Source: Prevotella pallens ATCC 700821 (GTDB lineage Bacteria; Bacteroidota; Bacteroidia; Bacteroidales; Bacteroidaceae). Taken from it: a stretch of 60,907 nucleotides of DNA. This document shows, piece after piece, positions 54,121 through 60,907 of this stretch (position 1 is the stretch's first letter; every line of letters starts with the position of its first letter). Both the position numbers and the translations under genes were made by a program. A model generated the notes under the pieces. It saw nothing but the letters and a program-made list of their open reading frames with translations, did no database searches and had not been told where the DNA came from. The DNA is taken from NCBI RefSeq assembly GCF_000220255.1, contig NZ_GL982514.1, positions 706,540 through 767,446 on the forward strand. Direction: 5' to 3'.

Positions 54121-55122
54121 ATGGCTCATAATCCGAAACTCAATGTTTATATAATAGGTCTTAATCCTAAAAAACAAGATGAAAACAAAACCTTTAGAGA
54201 TTTCTTAAAGGAAAAATATTCCAATCAGTCTGATTTATCAGATAATAGTCTCATGAAATATCTTTTTAGTTCATTTGTTAATGGTGTGGGACAAGACAAA
54301 TTTCACAAGGACGACAAAAGTAAAAAAGTAATAGGCATTGACGATAGTAAAATGCTACCGATGACACTCAATTCAGACAAATGGATGTTAGATGGAGTTA
54401 TAGAGGGTGGCAAGTATGGTATCTTAAGAGAGTATCAAGATACAGAAAAAGCAGAAGAGAAGGCTGAAATAAAACCAAATTACGCAGTTTTGGATAAATA
54501 CTATATTCTTCTGAATCCTGTCTTAAATGACAAATATGCAGTATTACTATGTCAATCCTATACAGAAGAAAGCATCCAGGGTTCTGTTAATGAGTTTATT
54601 AAAGAATTGTTTAGTGGATGTGACAACTTTTTCAATGTAGATATAGAGCCATTTGTACCAAAGCGACTCAAAGAAAAATATGAAAAATCCGCAGCTATAA
54701 GAATGTTTAGTTTTACAGCACCATTACCGCTAACAGAAAGTCTTTGCACTAATGTAACTGAAGCAGCACAAGAGTTCGAGGTAGAGGTGCGTGTTAGGCC
54801 AGTAAGTCAAAAGCTTCCTATTAACTCTGACGGCACAAGGAAAATTATGCAGGCTGTCTCTGAAATGACACTAGAAAATCAACCTCTTGGTGAAGGTAAG
54901 GGGCGCATATATACTGCAGATGAACAGGGCAGGAATGCCAATTATGATATTGCAAAGGATATTCAAAGTATAAGACCAACTATTTATCTTTCAGATGAAG
55001 GTATTACTTCTGACGAACAAACAGGTCTTCCTGATTTTGTGGCGATACAGAAGTATTGCCACAATCTTTTAACTGAAATTAAAACAGAGAGGAATATAAA
55101 CCAGGAGATTCATGAATTTTAA
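54121..55122 (+). CDS. Unknown cytoplasmic protein downstream of hsdS
   Basis: A 333-residue soluble protein. It begins MAHNPKLNVYIIGLNPKKQDENKTFRDFLKEKYS and contains VDIEPFVPKRLKEKYEKSAAIRMFSFTAPLPLTESLC and TRKIMQAVSEMTLENQPLGE. No domain is recognised. It lies 12 bp after hsdS, and its last codons overlap the start of a four-helix membrane protein gene by 11 bp, so the three belong to one operon. A soluble sensor with a membrane partner is a common defence arrangement; this is a guess from layout. Confidence 0.6.
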   Translation: MAHNPKLNVYIIGLNPKKQDENKTFRDFLKEKYSNQSDLSDNSLMKYLFSSFVNGVGQDKFHKDDKSKKVIGIDDSKMLPMTLNSDKWMLDGVIEGGKYGILREYQDTEKAEEKAEIKPNYAVLDKYYILLNPVLNDKYAVLLCQSYTEESIQGSVNEFIKELFSGCDNFFNVDIEPFVPKRLKEKYEKSAAIRMFSFTAPLPLTESLCTNVTEAAQEFEVEVRVRPVSQKLPINSDGTRKIMQAVSEMTLENQPLGEGKGRIYTADEQGRNANYDIAKDIQSIRPTIYLSDEGITSDEQTGLPDFVAIQKYCHNLLTEIKTERNINQEIHEF

Positions 55123-55765
55123 AGAAGCATTCAAAGCGTTAATTCGTGATGCGCATTATTACCAATACGCAGGTATTAATAGTTCTGAATTAAGCATAAA
55201 AAAGAATAAACCTCGATGTTATCTCACCAAAATCCAATGGTATATATTAATGATTTCTGTCGTGACAGCAATTACAACAGTAGGTGGATTTAGTAGGGAG
55301 TTTGCTGGATATGTTGTATCTGCTCTATCACTTTTTGTAGGTTTATTCTTCTCATTTATTCTAATGTTAATTGACAAATTCCAAAAGACTGATTTTAGTC
55401 CATATAAAATGAAGGTCAATGCTCAATTAATGCCGATAGGAGTGAGATTGAAGAACTATTATAAAAAGGCAACTACTCTTTCATTTTATATTATAGTGTT
55501 AGCTTTACTATGTATTTTGCTTCTTTCTGCATCATTGCTTAGTATCCCGTTCCATGAAGTATATCTATACATTAAAGAGAGGATTTCGATAAAATATGTA
55601 GATACATGGAAAACAATATGGGAAACTTCTTCTTTTATTATAAAATCAACATATCGAGGAGTTTCTATATATTTCCTCTTGGACTTCCTTTGGATAACTT
55701 TATATTTGCTTTCGTCCTTCTTTGATTATGTGAGTAGTGAATACGACAAAGTGAAACTAAAATAG
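55112..55765 (+). CDS. Four-helix membrane protein, possible effector
   Basis: A 217-residue protein with four membrane helices: WYILMISVVTAITTVGG, YVVSALSLFVGLFFSFILML, LSFYIIVLALLCILLLSASLL and ISIYFLLDFLWITLYLLSSFF. The start overlaps the preceding unknown gene by 11 bp, indicating coupling. There is no known motif. In many phage-defence operons such a protein disrupts the membrane; here that is only a hypothesis. Confidence 0.6.
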   Translation: MNFKEAFKALIRDAHYYQYAGINSSELSIKKNKPRCYLTKIQWYILMISVVTAITTVGGFSREFAGYVVSALSLFVGLFFSFILMLIDKFQKTDFSPYKMKVNAQLMPIGVRLKNYYKKATTLSFYIIVLALLCILLLSASLLSIPFHEVYLYIKERISIKYVDTWKTIWETSSFIIKSTYRGVSIYFLLDFLWITLYLLSSFFDYVSSEYDKVKLK

Positions 55766-55939
55766 TATAATGTGCAGAAATTAAAATCTAACTTTGATTT
55801 TTTATGGACTGCACATATTAGACAACTTGTGATATATACCGTTATTTATGGAGAGAGGAAAACGTTCCTTTTCACTCGCTCTATAACGATATAAGACTCT
55901 ATTTTGCTATTTTATTTCTTATCTGACATCAATGATTCG

Positions 55940-57121
55940 CTAATATTTTCCACTTTTCTCTATCAGCCTATCCATATCCTTTGAAATCTTGCTATCCGTG
56001 ATTTGCGCGTAAATTTGTGTACTTGCAATGGAGGCATGCCCCATCATCTTAGCGATGCTCTCAATGGGTACACCTGCTTCCAATGTCAGTGTGCCGAATG
56101 TATGGCGTGCTACATGAAAGGAAAGGTTTTGGCGAATGCCACAAGCCAGACCAATAGCCTTGAGGTGCATACCTATCTGCATTCTGCTCTGCGAGGTTGC
56201 AAAGATTGGGTTATCCTCTGTCTTGTCTTTCAGTGGGTAGAGCGAGAGTATCTGCTCGGCTATCGGGTGCAGTGGCGTGATGCTCTCTACACCTGTCTTT
56301 TTTCTGTCCTGACGGATATAGCGTATTCCGGCATTGTTCGTCTGAATATCACAGTACCGCAACTTGCTAACATCAGCAAAAGCCAGACCTGTAAATACCG
56401 AGAAGAGAAACAGCCTCCGCACAAATTCCGCCTGTTCATTTTGCAAGGGTATAGCCAATAAACGGGCTATATCCGTCTTACTCAAACAGCGGATTTTTCG
56501 CTCCACTCGCTCATACTTGGCTTCCTCAAAAGGGTTATAACGAATGGTTTGCTGACTCACAGCCCTATACATCAAACGACTTAACCAAAAGAGATTTTGT
56601 TTTGTTGAGGACAAGGCATAGCCTTTTCTTTTGAAGTGGATACGATAATCATCGAAAAACTCCATAGTAAGAGTTGTCAGAGGAATATCCACTACGCCTT
56701 TACTTTCCACAAAACTTTCCAACTGCCTGTGATAGCTACGGCAGCTTTGGTAAGTACCTGAAGCCCTTGTGGATTGAACGATTGACAGTTCCTCTCGGCT
56801 AAGAGCAAGCAATGTGGTAGGATTTGAGCCGACACTTTGCAAGTGGTTTTTAAGCAACTCGGCACTCACCGCACCGAATTGCAGGAGCAACGTATTATAC
56901 CCCTGCTCAATCTTCTCTCGAAACGATTGCAAGCGTTGGTTCAGTTTCTTATCATTTGTTTCCTGTCGCTTCACGCTCCAATCTTTGGGAGAGATACTTT
57001 CTCCTGTGGACATCACGACTTTTGAGCCGTCTATCGTAATACGGCAAAGGATTGCCGTTGTGCCATCCGTTCTCAATTTACTGCGATTGATGTAGAATAA
57101 TATATTGAATGTACTGCGCAT
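55940..57121 (-). CDS. Tyrosine recombinase 1
   Basis: A 393-residue site-specific recombinase. The catalytic C-terminal half has the HVARHTFG box (His and Arg), GHASIASTQIYA (His and the Tyr nucleophile), and LFSVFTGLAFADV where the first Arg of the usual TGxR would be; here it is Ala, as is common in Bacteroidota integrases related to IntDOT. The N-terminal SAM-like arm-binding region starts MRSTFNILFYINRSKLRTDGTT. It lies 4 bp after the second recombinase on the same strand. Together they probably integrate and excise the element. Confidence 0.9.
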   Translation of the reverse strand: MRSTFNILFYINRSKLRTDGTTAILCRITIDGSKVVMSTGESISPKDWSVKRQETNDKKLNQRLQSFREKIEQGYNTLLLQFGAVSAELLKNHLQSVGSNPTTLLALSREELSIVQSTRASGTYQSCRSYHRQLESFVESKGVVDIPLTTLTMEFFDDYRIHFKRKGYALSSTKQNLFWLSRLMYRAVSQQTIRYNPFEEAKYERVERKIRCLSKTDIARLLAIPLQNEQAEFVRRLFLFSVFTGLAFADVSKLRYCDIQTNNAGIRYIRQDRKKTGVESITPLHPIAEQILSLYPLKDKTEDNPIFATSQSRMQIGMHLKAIGLACGIRQNLSFHVARHTFGTLTLEAGVPIESIAKMMGHASIASTQIYAQITDSKISKDMDRLIEKSGKY

Positions 57122-57125
57122 AATC

Positions 57126-58355
57126 TCAAAAGCTAAGGGTTAAATCAGCGGTGAAAGAGAGAAAGCGATTAAACTCCTCGAATACTTTCTTTGGTGTTAC
57201 ATAGGCATAACGCTCCGTGGTCTCAATCTTGCTATGACCAAGCATTTTACTCACCGTTTCAATAGGTACTCCATTCTCCAAGGTTATCAATGTCGCAAAG
57301 GTGTGCCGTCCTACATGTGCGGTCAAGGGAATGGCAATCCCAGCTCTCAGTTGCAGGGCTTTCAATAGGAAACGATAGGCCTCGTAGCTGATACTCGGTA
57401 AAAGTGTTTCTCGTTCATCCGAATGATATGTATCAAGCAGAGTCGTGGCTTGAGGCAGAAGTTTTACCCGACAAAGGGTGTTTGTCTTTTGCCTTCTGAA
57501 TTTTAGCCACATAGCCCCTTCATCATCCTTCACAAGATGTTCCTTGCGCAGATTCATCATGTCGCAAAAGGCTGTGCCTGTGTAGCAAGTGAATAAGAAA
57601 AGGTTGCGAGCAAGTGTCAGTTCTGTTTCATCATCCTCTAATCTGGCTTGCCTTATCTTGTCCAAAGAAGCCCTGTCCAAGGCTCTGGGCAGTTTACTTT
57701 CTCCTCTGTCTATCTTGACAAGGCCAAAGAGAGGACGATCTATAACACCTTCACGAAAAGCCAAACGGCACACTTTCTTGACCGCCAAAGCCATCTTGCG
57801 GTAATAACTCTGTGAATGACCGTGCTTTCCCACGCTGTATTGATGCAAGCCCTCCAAGAAATCATCGGTTAGTTGTCCAAAGGTGATGTCGTTGGTGCGG
57901 TATTGTTCCAGAATAAAGACTTGCAGGTGCTTTCGGAGCATGTAATACATCGAGTGCCAGCGTTCCGTAATCTCCACTCCAACCAATTGCTTCTCGTCTT
58001 CCACCATTTGGTCGTAGCGTTGTAAGAACGTAGTACGGTTCTGCATTGAGCCTTGAAATTGCTCCTTGATATCTTTTGCCGCGAACTCTATACCTCGCTC
58101 GCAAAGCGTTTGGTATGCTCGCTGTACAGAGAGGAGCAACTGTTCCAACTTCGCATTAGCTGCCACTGCTTCACGGCTCTTTCCGTTCAGCCTGCTCTCA
58201 CGCACATTCCACAACTTGGGATTGCACGACAGCTTACTGCTGAATTGAGCCATCGTGCGATTGTAGGTTATTCGTCCCATAATCGGAGCATGCCCCGACT
58301 TGTCCAAACTGCTCTTTTTGAGGTAGAGCAGCACCTTCATTTTTCCTTTTTGCAT
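57126..58355 (-). CDS. Tyrosine recombinase 2
   Basis: A 409-residue recombinase of the same type: MKVLLYLKKSSLDKSGHAPIMGRITYNRTMAQFSSKL at the start, FLFTCYTGTAFCDMMNLRKEHL (again Ala at the first Arg position), AHVGRHTFATLITLENGVP and MLGHSKIETTERYAYV with the Tyr nucleophile. It is the outermost gene, and the right inverted repeat begins 43 bp upstream of its start codon. A double integrase pair is typical of Bacteroides mobilisable elements. Confidence 0.9.
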   Translation of the reverse strand: MQKGKMKVLLYLKKSSLDKSGHAPIMGRITYNRTMAQFSSKLSCNPKLWNVRESRLNGKSREAVAANAKLEQLLLSVQRAYQTLCERGIEFAAKDIKEQFQGSMQNRTTFLQRYDQMVEDEKQLVGVEITERWHSMYYMLRKHLQVFILEQYRTNDITFGQLTDDFLEGLHQYSVGKHGHSQSYYRKMALAVKKVCRLAFREGVIDRPLFGLVKIDRGESKLPRALDRASLDKIRQARLEDDETELTLARNLFLFTCYTGTAFCDMMNLRKEHLVKDDEGAMWLKFRRQKTNTLCRVKLLPQATTLLDTYHSDERETLLPSISYEAYRFLLKALQLRAGIAIPLTAHVGRHTFATLITLENGVPIETVSKMLGHSKIETTERYAYVTPKKVFEEFNRFLSFTADLTLSF

Positions 58356-58398
58356 ACGCTTCTGTTTTTGTGGGCAAAGTTACCCATTTTTGAAGCGT

Positions 58399-58431
58399 TT
58401 TCGGTTATACAAAATATTGTGGTTCAGTGCA
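58399..58431. repeat. Right terminal inverted repeat of the mobile element
   Basis: TTTCGGTTATACAAAATATT to TCAGTGCA is the inverted counterpart of 44906-44938 and 42979-43011: the shared parts are CAAAATATTGT and TCAGTGCA with a 3-bp mismatch between. From 58432 to 58727 there is no supported gene. Confidence 0.7.
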
Positions 58432-58727
58432 TAAGCATCATAACAGCAAAAATCTCCATCACTGTACAAACTACTTAGCGTTACCTTGCTTTATCCAGGC
58501 ACATTTGGCTAACGATTTGGTAACGTATCTTCTGCATAAATCCACATTTTCTGCACTTTCACCACCAAAGCAGTACACGGAAATAATCCGTGTTTCTCAC
58601 ACATTCTCAATTACTTATCATCAATCTACATAAATCAACCTTTTTCTTGCATTTGCCCTATAAAATTTGTACTTTTGCTCATCTTATTTCATTGTTTTAT
58701 TTTGCAAATTACAAAGAAAATAAGAAG

Positions 58728-58762
58728 GGCTGAATGTGCAAAACAATCAGCCTGCTTTTTTT
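58728..58762. terminator. Hairpin with T run
   Basis: GGCTGA (58728-58733) pairs with TCAGCC (58747-58752), followed by TGCTTTTTTT. A weak to moderate terminator reading rightward. Confidence 0.55.
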
Positions 58763-58873
58763 ATTATTCTGAGTTAAAAAGATATGAACGCACAAAAAAT
58801 TTTATCGGACACCAATAATTACTAACAGATATTGTCCTCAAAAAGTTTTACTGCACGGCAATAATATATAAAT

Positions 58874-59263
58874 CTACTGTAACTTCTTATCTTTTGGAAA
58901 CTCCTTGTCAACAATCTTCTTGATGATATAGTTACGAATGAGCAAAGGAATACCGAAAATAAAAATCAACGGAATGAATACTGGCACAAGAAGATGTAAG
59001 TAAAGATTAGCTTTCCTTGACCTAAATGTTTCACCTTCAAGATGATTACCTATCGGTATAGAACTTACTTCATTTCCAAAAAAATAAAGCCACAGAGAGA
59101 TAAGGATAATAATAGAACCTATCACGTAGATATTGAAAACTGCCTTCTTAACAATCCTCGGCCGCTCCTTTTCTGGCACTCGTTGCAAAGAACGTACAGA
59201 CTTAGCTATATTATTCGCACGGGAGAACTTGTCGCCAAAGAGCTTCTTTAACATTTCATTCAT
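58874..59263 (-). CDS. Small two-helix membrane protein
   Basis: A 129-residue protein. The start at 59263 (MNEMLKKLFGDKFSRANN) is preferred; the longer frame begins with TTG. It has two membrane helices, AVFNIYVIGSIIILISLWLYFFG and LHLLVPVFIPLIFIFGIPLLI, joined by a short loop, and a lysine-rich C-terminus. It lies about 17 bp after the Imm26-like gene on the same strand and is probably its partner. Function unknown. Confidence 0.55.
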   Translation of the reverse strand: MNEMLKKLFGDKFSRANNIAKSVRSLQRVPEKERPRIVKKAVFNIYVIGSIIILISLWLYFFGNEVSSIPIGNHLEGETFRSRKANLYLHLLVPVFIPLIFIFGIPLLIRNYIIKKIVDKEFPKDKKLQ

Positions 59264-59280
59264 AATTTTTAATATTAACT

Positions 59281-60408
59281 TCAACTGCCTTGAAGTATAA
59301 AATAATAAGGGATTCCAGGATAATTGACATCGTCTCTTTCAAACATCTGTAGTCCTTCAAAGAAAACATTGTCGTCATTAGTCAGCTTGTCGCAGAGTTG
59401 ATTATGAATCTTGTAAATAAGTTCAGATGCTGTAAAATAGCTGCCATTGTCTGCTTGCAATAACATCTTTTCTTCCCTTGAATCTTCTAGTTCATCGTCC
59501 CAATACTCATACTGCACCAGGATACGACTACCAATCAGCTTCAGCTCATCAGTCCAAATATTAGGGATATATCTGCCTGAAAGTTCTTCATTATACGCTT
59601 GTAAGGCATCTGTAAATAAAGCCAACGATGAATATCTCTTTTGTCTGAAGCTCCACGCAATTCCGCATAACAATTCTAATGGAAATCCTGTATTTTTGTC
59701 TATTTCCACAGTCTTGACTGGTTGGGATTCTTCTGACAAGGCATCTATATAGAAACGCCCCGTATCCTTGCCGTACTTCAAAGCCAATTCATAATACGTT
59801 ATACTAGAATCTTCGCCTATCATATCGTAAATGTGCTTTCGAAGATCAGGCAACAGGCGAAGGTCGTGATAGTTTATTCTATCGTTATAGGCATTATATC
59901 CTTGCAACAGCAAAGCACTGGAATAATCTATACTACCCGACTTCGTTCCTCTAATTTTATATTCCTCTTCCTGTTGGCGAGACAATTCCGTCCGAAACTC
60001 GAGTTCACCACGTACAAGCGAAACCCCATCATCATTACAAAGGAAAAACTCCGGGAATTCTAAAGCATGGTAATCTACAGCTTCATAAGCATAATACGCC
60101 CAATCAAACCCGTTTCTGTTTCTACGGTTAAAGCTGGTTTTGTAGATGAAGCAACCAGGGATAATAAATTCCCGACTATTTAATTCTGGTGTATCGGAAA
60201 TTTCTTTATATACAGCAACCAGATAACAATCAGAGAAGAAGTTAAGAACACTATTTTTTTCAACGTGCTTCGTAAGTCGCCCGGATATATCTACAAGAAT
60301 TTTGCCAAAAAAATATTTCTTGTAATAATCATTGTAGACATAAAAAATATCACCTTCTTTTATATCCTTCTTGGCATGGGTTGCGCCTCTGTTTAACTTG
60401 ATAGCCAT
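59281..60408 (-). CDS. Imm26-like protein with unknown C-terminal domain
   Basis: A 375-residue soluble protein. Its first 140 residues (THAKKDIKEGDIFYVYNDYYKKYFFGKILVD, then SDCYLVAVYKE and REFIIPGCFIYKTSF) follow the Imm26 immunity-domain pattern. The rest (about 175-375) is unrecognised and ends PGIPYYFILQGS. Imm26 proteins protect against polymorphic toxins in Bacteroidota; the longer C-terminal part is unusual. It precedes a small membrane protein gene. The assignment is by pattern only. Confidence 0.5.
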   Translation of the reverse strand: MAIKLNRGATHAKKDIKEGDIFYVYNDYYKKYFFGKILVDISGRLTKHVEKNSVLNFFSDCYLVAVYKEISDTPELNSREFIIPGCFIYKTSFNRRNRNGFDWAYYAYEAVDYHALEFPEFFLCNDDGVSLVRGELEFRTELSRQQEEEYKIRGTKSGSIDYSSALLLQGYNAYNDRINYHDLRLLPDLRKHIYDMIGEDSSITYYELALKYGKDTGRFYIDALSEESQPVKTVEIDKNTGFPLELLCGIAWSFRQKRYSSLALFTDALQAYNEELSGRYIPNIWTDELKLIGSRILVQYEYWDDELEDSREEKMLLQADNGSYFTASELIYKIHNQLCDKLTNDDNVFFEGLQMFERDDVNYPGIPYYFILQGS

Positions 60409-60907
60409 AATTCTCTTTATTACTTCATTACGTTTATTTTCTAAATTATCAACACCTCAATATATATCAATGAAATATTGTTCTATGCTGTACGTTGGGA
60501 AACAATAGTACTAAAATGCAAAAATAATTATATCTTTTGAGATGACATCATTTTATTTTTAATTTCTATTTGGTAAAACTTAATTCGCATATAATTCATT
60601 GCGAAATTGCTTATATAGGCGATTCCGTATTAACTTTTGAAATTCAGTCCATCATGAAACAAATCAAATTGGTAGTGTCCTAAAAGTAAGTGAAATCTAT
60701 CTTTGTTTTACACTATGTATTACCAGTTTTTGCATTGATAAAAATTCCTGTTATATATTGTTTTTTGTTTCTTCCATAGCAACACTCGTTAAAAGTAAAA
60801 ATACCGACTTGTTTGATGTCATTGATCTTCTCGCTTTTGTCGTTCTCCTATATTTTAAATGGAGTCTTTCAGTCCTACAACAATAAATACACAAACCAGA
60901 CTTTACG
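60409..60907. other. Right-edge intergenic region
   Basis: About 500 bp of AT-rich DNA without a supported gene. CAAAAATA at 60519-60526 is a TAnnTTTG box on the minus strand and may drive the Imm26-like gene. A stretch near 60667 (TAGTGTCCTAAAAGTAAG) looks like an insertion-sequence end, but I cannot identify it. Confidence 0.35.

Larger units (their letters stand above)
44903..58431. mobile_element. Integrative mobilisable element carrying a restriction-modification-like operon
   Basis: The element runs from the left inverted repeat (44906-44938) to the right one (58399-58431). It contains a MobV relaxase with a likely oriT, primase- and VapE-like proteins, excisionase-like proteins, a cargo operon (regulator, nuclease-methylase, HsdS, two unknowns) and two tyrosine recombinases. 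The layout is that of Bacteroides mobilisable units. If the outer left copy at 42976 is the true end, the HNH pair is also inside. No target-site duplication was found. Confidence 0.7.

Noticed and set aside
42887..58811. Outer 12-bp inverted repeat (TGTCCGATAAAA / TTTTATCGGACA) as true element ends
   Set aside because: Too short and AT-rich to trust; the 33-bp repeats inside lie immediately next to the outermost element genes.

Overview
The window looks like chromosome of an AT-rich Bacteroidota species, most likely an oral Prevotella of the P. intermedia type. The reasons are TAnnTTTG promoter boxes, TonB-type outer-membrane barrels, a type IX secretion tail on a BspA-like leucine-rich repeat protein, an inositol-lipid gene cluster and Bacteroides-style mobilisable-element genes. 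The genus is inferred from gene content and was not tested by any search.

Layout. (1) 1-11146: a peptide-export locus in which an outer-membrane barrel gene followed by a C39 peptidase gene occurs three times. The first two peptidases are cut off just after the peptidase domain. The third continues into a complete peptidase-ABC exporter, followed by a very short HlyD-like protein. The three peptidases differ in their first ~80 residues but share an almost identical 3' half. (2) 11858-35741: mostly core genes: CobW-type GTPase, cyclophilin, Skp-like lipoprotein, PepD, outer-membrane barrel, a five-gene inositol-lipid cluster ending in inositol-3-phosphate synthase, a DUF5686 protein, a DUF4827 lipoprotein, phosphoglucosamine mutase, EngB, an ABC-F ATPase, DoxX, a leucine-rich surface protein and ribosomal protein S1. 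Four intergenic arrays of an AGAYRTCT palindrome with an exact 22-bp period lie in this part. (3) 35852-38349: a small gene split by a segment bounded by a perfect 147-bp direct repeat. The segment carries two small lipoprotein genes, the tail of a possible toxin gene and a truncated IS982-type transposase. (4) 38713-42455: LysM glucosaminidase, small hypotheticals and a DUF3298-like lipoprotein.

(5) About 42976-58431: an integrative mobilisable element. From right to left it has two tyrosine recombinases, a membrane protein plus a partner of unknown function, an HsdS, a nuclease-methylase fusion, a small XRE regulator, two excisionase-like proteins, a VapE-type ATPase, a primase-like protein and a MobV relaxase. 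A 33-bp sequence at 58399-58431 is the inverted counterpart of sequences at 44906 and 42979, which suggests terminal inverted repeats. An HNH-nuclease gene and its partner lie between two copies of the left end. (6) 58874-60408: a two-gene unit with an Imm26-like protein and a small membrane protein.

The strongest candidates for undescribed biology are the modular barrel/peptidase cassettes, the 22-bp arrays, and the defence-like cargo of the mobile element (HNH pair; nuclease-methylase fusion with S subunit and two unknown partners). All functions are assigned by reading motifs, without database searches. I saw no rRNA, tRNA or CRISPR array.
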